A stretch of DNA of 64,000 bases, from NCBI GenBank assembly GCA_948146395.1, contig OX411559.1, positions 27,905,208 to 27,969,207 on the forward strand. The letters are read 5' to 3'. The notes beneath the pieces are model-generated. The model did no database searches. It worked only from the letters and a program-made list of their open reading frames with translations, and was not told the origin of the DNA. Position numbers and translations under genes: made by a program. This stretch comes from Fragum whitleyi (Eukaryota; Mollusca; Bivalvia; Cardiida; Cardiidae). Position 1 is the stretch's first letter. Every line of letters begins with the position of its first letter. Shown piece by piece: positions 43,801 through 53,204 of the stretch.

Positions 43801-46800
43801 ACTCGGTGCATAAAACAGATTGCTAGCTGAAATAGGTGGCCACTTAGGCAGTTAAGACAATAACTTTATTCTGGACATTTAAGAAAAATATTCGAGTAGC
43901 AGTTTCTTGTATGAAGAAAGATATATTGAATGCAATCAAGAAATTTGGTACAGATTTGTAAAGCTCGATCAAAGCCGAGTTTGTTTCCATAATATGAATC
44001 TTAATCGAGTGAGCACTGCAGCAGTTGTTTTAATTTACTAAGTCTTCAAAAAAAAAAAAAAGAAAAAAAAAAAAAAAAAAGAAAAAAGAAAAAGAAACAT
44101 TGACACAAGATACGCCTGTCACTACTGAATTTTCAAATATGAAAAAGTAAAAATAAAAAGAAAAAAATAAGCTAGGTATAGTTACGGTTCTTGTGCACTA
44201 GACACTGTTATTTTTAACACTATTTTGAATTTCGATTCCAAATCAAAAATAATGCTGCAAGGATAAAAGACAAAAATATTTTTTTTACTAATTGTATTGT
44301 TTAATAGCGAATTATTTTTCTCTGCAATAGTTTTCTTCGACTTGCCAAAACTGCGACATTATTTTGGGACCATTTTCCTTGCATTCGTAAAAAAGTTGCG
44401 ATTACTCTCAGAATGCGACCGGGCAAAGGGGTATGTAGTTACGGCGTTTTGTTCGCTTTTGACCAAAAAAGACGTTGATTACTAGTTTATTTGGCTTAAC
44501 AACCAGAATTTTGACAAAATCTATGAGTATGTGCGTGCGGGGTTGGAGTGAGGGGGTCTGTACATGCGGCACAATATAGCCCACGTATTACGCATTCACC
44601 GTTATTTAAATGTCGTTTCAGGAATTTTCATAAAGCTTTAACCGCTCTGGTTCTACTTTTTCCATAATATTTTTGTAGAAAGTAGGTAGTGTAGGCAAAG
44701 ATCAGATCAGATTGCAGAATGAGATGAGTCTATATTGACTATACGATGATGATAACTATGTATACAATTTGAAAATGTGGTGAACAGCGGGAGAAGGGTT
44801 ATGTGAATTTTCCTCTACTTATGGTCTAGGGGAACTAATTCATTTCCAACCACTCTGGTAGAAAACTTTAGGGAAACTCCGGTCCATATACTCAAATGTT
44901 GAAGGTGATCTCTGATTGGTCAATATTATTGAAATTCAAAATTGTTTGAATATTTTTCAGCGATTATAATCTGTTGATGAAATACAATCGAAAAATTAAA
45001 GATTTTAAACTTTTCTCCCGGTCCAATAGCTATTTATAAACATGGGTATATTTGTTTGAGGGGTCGGTAAAAACCGCTTCGCGGTAAGGGTCATCTCAAA
45101 AATGGCCAAAAAAGTCGTAGAGAAAAGGGATCATGCCATACTAATTTTCAATTCATTTCATGCGCAAATGAACGGGCCTCAATTTAAGACAGGTTTGAAC
45201 ACTCTCGCATTCTCTTGGACTGAGCTATGACCGGAAAGGTTATAATGGCCGATAACGGAAAATGAATTAGTTCCCTTATACCTAAATGGTAAATATGCAA
45301 ATAAGTGCATGTTCTCTTATTAATGGTCTTGTAAGAGTTACTTCGTCCGCTTAGAGTTTTTATTTTAGGTTACTTAATCACCAAATATCGAGAAAAATAT
45401 TCTTTAAATGATATGTCAAGCTAAAAGGGCCAATTCGGTATTCATTTAGTGCTTTTTGACAGTAAAACACCACGCTCGCGGGACAATAGCACCCATTTCT
45501 TGCATTTTTTAGTCATTGAATGTGCGTCAGTGCCCTGCATTCTTTGCATGTATATATTGCAAAATAGTTTTCTTTTAGTTTGACGGTCGATTTTTGTACC
45601 CGGAAGTAATTAGGACTATTACGTAATAAGATAAACTTAATCTTGGGCCGTCGCTAAAAGGAAAAATCTACTCCACTGGTTCGTCGTAACTTGATATTGA
45701 TTGGATATTTTTAAGTCACAAACAACAAAAAATTATTTTAAGGGTAAAACTAAAGAAAACCGAAAAAAAATCCGGTCTAATTTAACACTTTTTGACAGAA
45801 ACATTGGAAAAAAAATTAACATATTTGACAAAAAAAAATATGAAAAAATAAAATTTCAACAAAAGATAAGGGTTAATTTTACAAATAAATCCGTGTTGAA
45901 TTATATCGGATTTGCAAAATATGCGCTTTAAGTATTCATTGAAACAAAATAATAGACAATAGTGAAAAGAGAATGGTATTTTTGGAATATCTTTAGTTAA
46001 TTTCGGCTTTTTTGCCGGGGGGGGGGGTCAACCAAGTTGATGTTTGCCTGGCTGGAGTGAAAGATAAGCGCTAATTTTCAAAAACTACTCAACCAATTGC
46101 ACTTTTTTTTCTTAAATGTGGCAAACAACATTTTTTTATGTTATTATATTCTCAATTTGGATTAGTTATACTGTAAAAATATATCATTAACCCCAAAATA
46201 AGAGAAAACAAGATTTTTTTGCACAAAATGATAAGGGTTTTTTGATAATAATTTGCAACCGAAAACAAACATTTTGCGCGAGGTGTCTCAAAATAGTGAA
46301 ATGCACTCTGGAAAACATTATCATGTAAAGAAACCACAGTTTGAATGTTATGGGGTTATGTCCGGTGCGTTTTAACCGCTCAGAGAGATAGCTTTTTAAC
46401 TTTAACAGGGTTAAGGGAGTTCGTTGATTTTTCAAAACCTATTTGACCGATTTCTTTTATTTTTTGCATGGTTATCAGGCATATGCTTGTGTAATATTCC
46501 ATGTGTTACATTGAGGAATTAGCTGATAAACAAACACCGTGTAGGCTGAAAAAGGCGAAAACTCGTAAATTTCTTATGAAAGATAAGGGTTACGACAAAA
46601 GAAAATCCATGAAAAATAGAAAAGGACAATTTTCACCCGCAAAACACCATTAAATGCATTGCAAAGAAGATATTTAATTAAATTGTGATGAAAAAGTACT
46701 CCTAAATAGAAAACAACCTTCAGTTTTTGTGTATAGAAAACTCACGTTTTTCAAAGAACAAATTTTCGCTTGGGACTATATTTGATGTCAATTTTTCCCC

Positions 46801-48387
46801 GACCGGGTTAAGGGTAACGACCATTACTCATTAACTATAACACGTAAGCGCCTGAAATTTTCAGATTTAATCCAAAAAAGGTAATTGTACGTAAATATGT
46901 GCAATTTTTATATTTCATTGGCAAAAAAATTCTTCTTTAGGTCTAGGGGAACTAATTCATTTCCAACCACTCTGGTAGAAAACTTTAGGGAAACTCCGGT
47001 CCATATACTCAAATGTAGAAGGTGATCTCTGATTGGTCAATATTATTGAAATTCAAAATTGTTTGAATATTTTTCAGCGATTATAATCTGTTGATGAAAT
47101 ACAATCGAAAAATTAAAGATTTTAAACTTTTCTCCCGGTCCAATAGCTATTTATAAACATGGGTATATTTGTTTGAGGGGTCGGTAAAAACCGCTTCGCG
47201 GTAAGGGTCATCTCAAAAATGGCCAAAAAAGTCGTAGAGAAAAGGGATCATGCCATACTAATTTTCAATTCATTTCATGCGCAAATGAACGGGCCTCAAT
47301 TTAAGACAGGTTTGAACACTCTCGCATTCTCTTGGACTGAGCTATGACCGGAAAGGTTATAATGGCCGATAACGGAAAATGAATTAGTTCCCTTATACCT
47401 AAAATATTATGAATTTGACTCATTAAAATGTGACCAGACACGTCATTACGTAAGGCGACAAAAAATCGTATCTACCAGTCCAAATAACTGGATATTGCAT
47501 ATTCCTTTGTTACAGTTTTGGGTGTGACCATTCTGAAAAAAACATCGTATCCGAGGACAGAAATCGGCCGTACGTTCAGATAAAGGTAGCACAAGAGAGC
47601 GGACCAAGTTTGAAAAACGCATCTAGCAGAGGTCAATCCGAGATAACATTTCGATAACAAACATAGGGTAAAGTAGAATGCCATATCTACAACAATAAAA
47701 TATTAAAAGTGCGAAAATCTTATCTGATCATCATTACGTTCAGTCTTTTTTTATTATTATTTCAGTTCAGCCTTATGTACTATGGTTGATTCCTTTTACT
47801 CTTTTTCTGGACCCGAGGTTATAAAACTTTTTTCAGGCTCAACTGATAATTTTAAATTAGAATAAAATAAAAGAACGAAAATTAGAGACAATATTTATAA
47901 GTTGTTATTTATAACAACCAATTAATATTATCTTTTATGTGAATACATTAAAATGGGTATCAAAACTGAATTCCGGCTTGAATCTCAAATTGAAATTTAT
48001 AGAACCTCGGACCCCGACGAACCTTTTATTTTGAAAAGAAATTTCTATTTTTCTGATACGTTTCCAGTCCTCTAAATGTAACCCATACTAAATGAATGTA
48101 ATATGCAAAGTAGGCAATGGTCGGGATGTGCGTCTGTGCAGGCTAATCTTAGTCTATACTGTCTGCTAAATCCTTATATATTTCATTAACAGCAGGAGGA
48201 GGATAGAGCTTTATTTATCATGTTATTATCATGTTATGATCTATAAATAAAAGAAAGAAATTCTACCCTACCTATTATAAATGGGTTGTTTCTTCTTCTT
48301 GGCAAAATAAAGCACTGCACCCAGACCGGCAAGCGAGAGCCCAGTTATTCCAACTAACAGTTTATTCTGGGTTATAAAGTCCGCCAT
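31783..48387 (-). CDS. FAXC-like: Gene 4: FAXC-like protein lacking three conserved cysteines
   Basis: Six exons (48387-48272, 43669-43534, 37121-36925, 36406-36201, 35106-34981, 31865-31783) join to a 287-residue protein ending in TAA. The hydrophobic anchor at residues 10-29 precedes a four-lysine run. The GST-N-like half carries KSGVDYPKDTVIVQVG, QFNLKLMTYM and IPGPKGKIPWIEYND. The helical half carries VQSRWVLY, GVGRHTQDEI, KKYIMGDQF, VDSSAFG, KCAGRQLLM and YWPDW. It is closest to gene 3. Three cysteines kept by genes 1-3 are Ser41, Asn69 and Ser234 here, while all splice sites and the frame are intact. Introns total about 15.7 kb; intron 2 carries a 4.57-kb foldback element and intron 1 the 460-bp twin elements. 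It is the most upstream gene of the array seen in the window. Confidence 0.92.
33170..34345 (+). repeat. Tandem-monomer mollusc repeat, about 165-bp period
   Basis: Five to six monomers. The block CCACTATATAACATATAG recurs at about 33427, 33591, 33757 and 33921, each followed by GAAATGACCTCCGCCCATAA and a form of GGGTCACCCAAGGATCATTC. It ends with GGACGCACGGACGCACGGAC units, GCCCCAGTGGC and AGTGGAGCTAAAAA. Gene 4 intron 5. Confidence 0.88.
34347..34414 (-). repeat. tRNA-like sequence
   Basis: On the minus strand GAAGCTCAGTCGGTCAAAC could be an A box and GGAGTTCAAGTCTC a B box, 68 nt in all. No clean cloverleaf could be folded by eye, so it is a SINE head or tRNA pseudogene rather than a tRNA gene. 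Confidence 0.45.
34981..35106 (-). CDS. FAXC-like: Gene 4 exon 5: GST-C core
   Basis: 126 nt, acceptor TTTGTTTAAG|GTAAC, donor TTCGG|GTGAGT. It encodes NKKYIMGDQFTEVDSSAFG, ILANIYYQTP and KCAGRQLLMNS. Ser234 replaces the Cys that genes 1-3 keep before the AFG motif. Confidence 0.92.
35336..35639. mobile_element. TACAGT...GCGACCAC inverted-repeat element, copy 2
   Basis: CTGTCGATATTGCTAAAGCG at the left and GTGGTCCCCTAAGTTAAACT then GTA at the right match the two ends of 25293-25644 in opposite order. Gene 4 intron 4. Confidence 0.72.
36040..36165. mobile_element. CCTGCGTT/AGGATG hairpin element, decayed
   Basis: CTGCGTTAAAATGAAAACG at the left, the weak hairpin ACTTTGAACATGGACGCACA, and TATCATAAACACGGGG at the right. 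Confidence 0.5.
36201..36406 (-). CDS. FAXC-like: Gene 4 exon 4: GST-C-like helices
   Basis: 206 nt, acceptor TCCTTCAAG|GTTGAAC, donor TTTTAG|GTAATA. It encodes LNVQSRWVLYVDDFLTDDLD, a linker rich in Ala and His rather than basic residues, then QGVGRHTQDEISEMI and FRQFSAILG. Confidence 0.92.
36925..37121 (-). CDS. FAXC-like: Gene 4 exon 3: end of GST-N half
   Basis: 197 nt, acceptor CTTGACACAG|GCTGA, donor TACTG|GTAAAT. It encodes AEFSGIPGPKGKIPWIEYND, MGDSQLIINFCNKTFN and the helix ending WIEEFIYW. A new Cys appears in ALACAIQRW, where the other copies have Trp. Confidence 0.93.
37212..37368. mobile_element. GTAGTGGACCC miniature element, copy 2
   Basis: 157 bp. GGTAGTGGACACGTGTTAGT at the left, GGGTCCACTACC at the right, inner mirrored GACCGAGGTTTCC / GGAAACCTCGGTTT. 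Gene 4 intron 2. Confidence 0.83.
37508..37948. mobile_element. 441-bp inverted-repeat element with 10-bp target duplication, copy 2
   Basis: Starts CATTCGGAACATCACTCGGT and ends GAGTGGTGTTTCGAATG. Flanked by perfect direct repeats CCAGGCGGAC at 37498-37507 and 37949-37958. The internal hairpin is at about 37652-37728. Collinear with copy 1 throughout. Confidence 0.9.
38277..42842. mobile_element. 4.57-kb foldback element with internal array
   Basis: Arms of roughly 1.3-1.45 kb (38277 to about 39598 and about 41391 to 42842) are inverted copies; the ends read TAGTCCGTGGGCCAGGAGGG and its inverse. The outer 400 bp are almost identical. Flanking GCA at 38274-38276 and 42843-42845 fits a 3-bp target duplication. 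Each arm holds about four units of roughly 290-360 bp, each with a form of GTCCCGACTGCC and a TGGCAGCCA site every 125-195 bp. The arms end at a G run (about 39585) and a C run (about 41391). The 1.8-kb spacer has no supported frame. It interrupts gene 4 intron 2. Confidence 0.88.
43162..43378. mobile_element. GTGACCCGTCACGCG miniature element, truncated inside
   Basis: ATGTGACCCGTCACGCGAAA at the left and CACTTTTTGCGTGACTG at the right. It keeps GAAACTTTTCGCTTTTTGCT and CGCCTCTGGTTGGCCTTTAC. About 135 bp from the gene 4 exon 2 donor. Confidence 0.75.
43534..43669 (-). CDS. FAXC-like: Gene 4 exon 2: thioredoxin-like unit, cysteines lost
   Basis: 136 nt, acceptor TTTTTTCCAG|AAAAT, donor AAG|GTACAC. 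It encodes KSGVDYPKDTVIVQVGLSKG, then AGQFNLKLMTYMRAAGIPYK. Ser replaces Cys at residue 41 (TCT against TGT in gene 3). Asn replaces Cys at residue 69 (AAC against TGC in gene 3, two base changes). Confidence 0.93.
43690..43850. repeat. ACAGTCAAACCTGTCTTAA-type element, partial
   Basis: ACAGTCAAACCTGTCTTAAT followed by GTGCTTGCTTAGACAGGTGC. It is a TACAGT-type end like those of 25293-25644, but the right end was not found. It begins about 20 bp upstream of the gene 4 exon 2 acceptor. Confidence 0.5.
44049..44098. repeat. Poly(A) / A-rich tract with G interruptions
   Basis: A runs broken by single G residues, in gene 4 intron 1. Confidence 0.85.
44825..45284. mobile_element. 460-bp element, twin 1
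   Basis: Starts TCTAGGGGAACTAATTCATT and ends AATGAATTAGTTCCCTTATA with CCTA, imperfect terminal inverted repeats. Matches 46942-47401 at the same length; I found one difference (ATGTTGAAGG against ATGTAGAAGG). Confidence 0.88.
45285..46941. other. 1.66-kb segment between the 460-bp twins
   Basis: AT-rich. The word GATAAGGGTT or GGTTAAGGG recurs (near 45868, 46229, 46407, 46581, 46805). A lysine-rich frame of 76 codons (45701-45931) is composition-driven and not called. Contains a G run at about 46017. Confidence 0.5.
46942..47401. mobile_element. 460-bp element, twin 2
   Basis: Direct copy of 44825-45284. Its left edge can be extended to 46937 (TTTAGGTCTAGGGG), giving an inverted match to the right edge CCTTATACCTAAA. 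It contains the small hairpin AAAACCGCTTCGCGGTAAGG. Confidence 0.88.
47402..48271. other. Proximal part of gene 4 intron 1
   Basis: AT-rich, no supported content; one short minus-strand frame at 47472-47684 has no recognisable domain. Confidence 0.4.
48272..48387 (-). CDS. FAXC-like: Gene 4 exon 1: N-terminal anchor
   Basis: Thirty-eight codons plus two bases, donor AATAG|GTAGGG. It starts MADFITQNKLLVGITGLSLA and continues with GLGAVLYFA, then KKKK. It is the shortest leader of the four, with the hydrophobic segment starting at about residue 10. Confidence 0.87.
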
Positions 48388-49859
48388 ACTTTTATCAACG
48401 TTTTGCTAAATAGAATTGTATATAAAATAGAAGAAAAGCACAAATTTTGAGCTAAGAGATATACTATTTTAACGTTAGGGCTGTGGAAATATCGTAACTA
48501 CCGATTATCCAGGTAATAGTTACGCCATTCTGTTCGATCACTGACAGAGCAGAGCATATCGCGCTTGGCTTCAGATAAATACAGATTAATTACCATAAGA
48601 TATTCAATAGCTGATTCAAACCCTATATCGTTAATACTTATTTAAATTGTCTTTAAATGCGATTCAAACAAGTACCTACAAGATAGGGAGGCTTGGAGGC
48701 TAATAGGACATTTCATATCGTGTAATCAAAATAGACCAGCATTTTCTGGATCCCGAATCACGCCATTACTATGACTTTGTTCCTGTGGGGCTTCAGATAT
48801 TTGCAGTGCTAAATCTGTTCAACTTCAAATTTGCTTTAAGATCTTAATTTATTGATACAATTTCAATTACCTCAAGAGAAAATTCTGATAAATACTCAGG
48901 CCACATTGACTGTTAAAGTTTTCTTATTTGAAATGTTGTATTTGTAAATGTTTAGGAGTGTTCCGAAGGGTAAAAACCCTTTAGCAAATTACATAAGATG
49001 CCAGAAAGGCAGAAAAAGACTTGCATTGTTTTCGGCTACTTATTCGGTATCTTTTATCAATCCAACCCCTGATAAATAATTTGTTTAAGTATGCCTGTTC
49101 TTTCACCATTGAGAACGTTTTACCGTCAAATTATTTGACCAACTTTAAAAATGAACATTTGGTTTTGTAGAGCTAAGGGATTCATTACGTGACATAAATA
49201 TTCTCTTTGTGTCAATTGCACCTTGATGTCGCGGCGTAGGAAAACCTGTGGTAACGTGATCCATTGATAGCATAGTTCTTTTTTATTATCTAAAAATCTT
49301 CGCAGGACAAAATTATGTCCAAATTGTAAGAAAATGTGAATGAAAATACAAACTCCACGACCCAAACTTATTTGTACCCTTATTAAAGCATATATTGTAT
49401 GTTTTAGCAGACAAAATCCGGGCGTTAACTAGAGAAAACGGAGATAATCTGCAAATTCATGTGGCCTTAAATATCGATCGGCTTTTTAACTTAAGTATCC
49501 ACATCTCAGTGTCTATGATACTGATTTTTTTCTTTATTATTTATATGTCCCAATTAATGCATTCTGTTCGATTTTAACGATATGAAAATTAATAAGAAAA
49601 AATACGTAAATCATATTCATATAGATCTAACCTAAATATAGAGCACAATTAAAAACGTTAACCTAATTCTCAGCTTGATGATGTCAGTAGAAAAAAATGA
49701 CACTGCAATGCATAATGCAATTTTTCGGAATTCTGTTTGGTCTAGAACAAGTTTTAAACCGTTTCTTTGAATTAATTTGCAATCAGGTGTAGAAAAAAAT
49801 ACACCTGTCTTTCTTTTTTGTAATCATGAATAACATCAATTCACGTTTTTAAGCATTAA
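48388..49859. other. Upstream region of gene 4
   Basis: 1.47 kb upstream of the gene 4 start codon. No frame, RNA gene, repeat or promoter motif could be supported. Confidence 0.4.
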
Positions 49860-50260
49860 TTTTTACATACAAATCGGTCTTTACAGGGGATGGTCGCTTA
49901 TAACACGCGTTGTTCACAATTAAGAAACATTTTTTCGATAAAATACTTATTCTATTGTCTATTTTTTACCGTCTATAAATTTATGAGCAGATGTATTTGT
50001 TAGAGAAGATGGAAAATCCCGCTAAATAATCTTTTTAACACAATAAGGAAAGATTTTCGTTTTTTTTTTTTTTTTTTTGAGAGAGAAAGATTTTTTTCTC
50101 ATTTGTGACATTTTTAAGCAATCTTCGTGGAGAATATGAGAAGAAAAGAAACAATCAAAACAGTGTCTTGCAATTCCAATTTTATGAAAAAACGGTACAT
50201 TTCTTTAAAGAATCTTTTAATACAGCTCAATTAACTAGTTGTTGTTACGATATTTAAATC
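49860..50260 (+). repeat. Diverged duplicated block, copy 1
   Basis: GTTCACAATTAAGAAACATT, GTCTATAAATTTATGAGCAG, AGCAATCTTCGTGGAGAATA and TAGTTGTTGTTACGATATTT occur in the same order at 53755-53860 (first part) and 58910-59810 (rest). Confidence 0.6.
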
Positions 50261-50474
50261 AAAGTACTGAAAGTACTGATAAGTTGGAATGCGTTCGAGA
50301 GACGGTGACCTCAAGATGCTAACGAAGCTGACGCCTCCAGCCCATCACAGGTGATCACATAGTACGTCTCGTCATTTGACGGGCGTATATAAATCAATGT
50401 ATTTCAACAACGAGAGACGCTCAAACCTCTGAATCGCTATACAGGCCTGAATCTGATGAAAGAAAAATGATAAC

Positions 50475-51026
50475 AAGAGGGCCGGCATGACCCTAAACCG
50501 CTCACCTGAATTCGATTGGTCCAGTGGATCTTATCCAAGAAACTTTCTGGCAAAGATTCATCAAAATTTGCCTAATTGTTGAAGAAGAGACATAATACGA
50601 ATTATAAGCAGTCATAATAGACCCTGCCAACCCATTCATTACAGAGGAGACTTAAAATTAGCCCTACTATGCCACGCCCATATTTGTGGGCTAATAAAAA
50701 TTTTGCCAAACATATTAAAAGGGGGTCATCAAAGGAACAGTCTTGTAAAGTTTGATTGAAATCTGCCCAGTGGTTCAGGAGGAGATGTGGTTCAAAGATT
50801 TTGGGCTCAAAATAAGCCCCGCCCTGCCACACCCTTATTTATTGTCCAATTAGAATATAGCGACAATTTGAAGAGGGTCGCCCAGGGAACATTCTGGCAA
50901 AATTTCATTGAAATTGGCCCAGCGGTTTAGGCGATGAAGAAGTTTTAAGAAAGTTGACGACGGATGACGGAGTCGGGGTGATCCTAAAAGCTCCCTTTGA
51001 GCACGTTGTGCTCAGGTGAGCTAAAA
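50475..51026 (+). repeat. Mollusc repeat bounded by GCTCACCTGA / CAGGTGAGC
   Basis: Starts ACAAGAGGGCCGGCATGACC, ends GTGCTCAGGTGAGCTAAAAA, so the ends are inverted. Inside are two to three monomers with GGGGGTCATCAAAGGAACAG and GGGTCGCCCAGGGAACATTC. Related to 33170-34345 and 57640-58440. Confidence 0.8.
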
Positions 51027-51599
51027 AAGAAGAAAATGATACGGACCATACAGTCGACTAATAAACGCCCAGGCGAACACTTGTACACTCAAAACAGGTT
51101 TTATATTATTTTTGAAATGACTTCTGCTCCATTTGAGTTATCAATTACATTTTTAATTAAAGGTGTAGCAAAGTGGACATCAACAAGTGATTTGTCCATG
51201 TTGAAAAGCTATTTTCGCAGGGAAGTCTTTAACTTCAAGAGTTGGAATCTCAAGACAATTTTTGGACGAAGTCCAATTGTGATTTCGACCTTTGTGACTC
51301 CGAAATTGGGCACTCTCTCGGGTCAATGACAACATTTGTGTCAACTTTTATGATTTGGGTCAATTGTTCAGTTAGAGTTAGAGTTCAGTTAGAGTGGGAA
51401 CTGTTACTGATGACCGTGACATGTATGACCCCTAAACAATAGGGTATTTCTTTGGGTCATGGGTAATATTTGTGTAAAGTTTCGTTATTGCAGGTCAATT
51501 GCTTCTCCGTGTATCTAGCGGAAAGCAAAAGGTCAATGGACTGAGAGACAGACATGATGAAATAAATATATGCTCCTCTACTTCTGAGTTGGGGGTTAA
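51027..51599. other. No supported content
   Basis: A 110-codon plus-strand frame starting inside the previous repeat (50997-51329) has no recognisable domain. The phrases TTGGGTCAATTGTTC and TTTGGGTCATGGG recur, suggesting a decayed repeat. Confidence 0.4.
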
Positions 51600-51860
51600 T
51601 AACATCGTGAAATTGATAAGATGAATGATTTTAAAATGATATAGGCATGATGTTGAATGAGTGAGCGGAGCAAGTTTGAAGTGAAATTTAAGGTAGGGAA
51701 TCCAATGTCGCTTATTTTGTTGAGGATAAACAAAATAAGCGATATATAAAACCTATATAAAATATGCGTAAAAGTTCAATCAATAGGTTTCGATTTCGTC
51801 AAGAACCAATCAGACGCTTTAAATTTCAATTATATCAGTGAAATCGCGAATCGGTTCTTG
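51600..51860. repeat. Interspersed repeat with central hairpin, copy 2
   Basis: TAACATCGTGAAATTGATAA, the hairpin CGCTTATTTTGTTGAGGATA with ACAAAATAAGCG, and AAGAACCAATCAGACGCTTT match 14280-14590. Confidence 0.68.
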
Positions 51861-52448
51861 CTTAATTCATTTAGAATGTACATGTTGATCTTAATGGCAA
51901 ATTGTATTGGTGATGAATGCAATTGGGTAAAGATATTCATAATTCAATAAAGATATGGTGGCAAGGGTTTATGTGGATGAGTATTGAGTGTTTACGATGA
52001 AACATTCATGTAGATAACTGCAATATGACGGAAAACAAACGACAACATGCTGCAAAAATATTTATTAACTTTAAAAGTGTACAGTGTAAAATCATTGACA
52101 TGACTGACCGTAACCTCTATTAGCATACATTACATGCTAGACTGGTTGTCACATGGTATCTCCGTTAGGTCTCGTTTAACTTCGTGAACCAAGTTTCATA
52201 ATATATAGCTATTAAGACACTGTGATGAGTAGATACTTGTCATTGCACGCGGAAAGGTTAAAGAATCAGAAGACGAAAGACAGTGGTTCGAGTCACTATG
52301 ACAGCATATTTATTTTTCCTCTAGCTTTCAATCCATTTTATACATACATTTTTTTTTTCTTTTGAATAATGTTGATTATCACTAGATTCTCAAAGAGATT
52401 TGCGGTATGTTATAAACTATTTGTTTTTCACATAAGCTTGTTTTTCTT

Positions 52449-52610
52449 ATTTGTTTGAATTGGTTTGACGCCTCTATTTATATTTTCTATATTTTTCCAG
52501 TCATATCGCGGGGGTTGAAACGCTTAACTATGGATGCCTGGTATTTCTCTTACTAATTATACCACGACAACTCTTCCGAGTTACTAATCTCACATTGGTC
52601 TTCGATTTTC
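52449..52610 (-). repeat. Decayed SINE body
   Basis: TTGTTTGAATTGGTTTGACG, CAGTCATATCGCGGGGG and GGATGCCTGGTATTTCTCTT align with 4636-4903. No tRNA head. Confidence 0.62.
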
Positions 52611-52810
52611 AACCAAATTTGCAATTTAGGCACTTTGACAGCGTCTTGTGGTTTCCATATTTGAGTTCAGGAGATAGAATGCGATACATGAAACGGGCTG
52701 TGAAAAACAACTATTGCCATTCAAACACGAGATAACTTGTCAAATTGGGACTTAAAAAATAAAATAAAACAATAATAAAAAAAAACAAAAACAAAAAAAA
52801 AAAAGAAACA

Positions 52811-52888
52811 GTGGGATGAAAGCAGATTCGAACTCATAATCCCTGCACCAGTAGTCACTAGACTAGACCTCTCGACCACACAGTCAAA
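52811..52888 (-). repeat. tRNA-like sequence
   Basis: On the minus strand TGTGTGGTCGAGAGGTCTAG resembles a tRNA A box and GAGTTCGAATCTG a B box, with a long middle as in Leu/Ser tRNAs. An A-rich tract (52755-52806) follows downstream, as in a SINE or a processed tRNA pseudogene. Not called as a functional tRNA. Confidence 0.5.
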
Positions 52889-53204
52889 CAGTGTGCATTG
52901 GAAACATATCATTATACAAACATTTTTAAAAACCCATACACTACACGGATTTACGATGTTTTTCGAAAGCTTGCGGCTACCCTCGATGACAAATGTATTC
53001 ATCGGTTAATTTATGATTGTATAAAGGTCATGTCAAGTCAAAACTTTCACACTATCACTTTAAGAAAAGATTTTTATTTCGTAGCTTAGAAAGAAATTTA
53101 CAATATAACACCTTGTCAAAAGTTAAATGTGTACTAAGGTCGTTCAGAAAGAGAATCTATACCTTTAAAAGAAGCTATAACATAATTCTACGTAAAACAG
53201 GTCG

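Noticed and set aside
45701..45931. Lysine-rich 76-codon frame
   Set aside because: Composition follows from A-rich DNA; no start context, domain or conservation evidence.
44825..47401. Twin 460-bp repeats as LTRs of a retrotransposon
   Set aside because: The twins start TCTA and end CCTA with terminal inverted repeats, not TG...CA. No primer-binding site, polypurine tract or gag/pol-like frame lies between them.
1041..48387. Ordinary cytosolic GSTs or metaxins instead of FAXC-like proteins
   Set aside because: The N-terminal anchor plus basic cluster, the IPGPKxKxPWIEYN block and the exon layout fit the fax/FAXC/CDR group better. Metaxins lack this N-terminal anchor, and cytosolic GSTs lack both.
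50997..51329. 110-codon plus-strand frame
   Set aside because: It begins inside the GCTCACCTGA/CAGGTGAGC repeat and has no recognisable domain; the region looks like a decayed repeat.
52811..52888. Functional tRNA-Leu or tRNA-Ser gene
   Set aside because: No reliable anticodon arm or acceptor stem; the A-rich tract downstream is typical of a retroposed copy.
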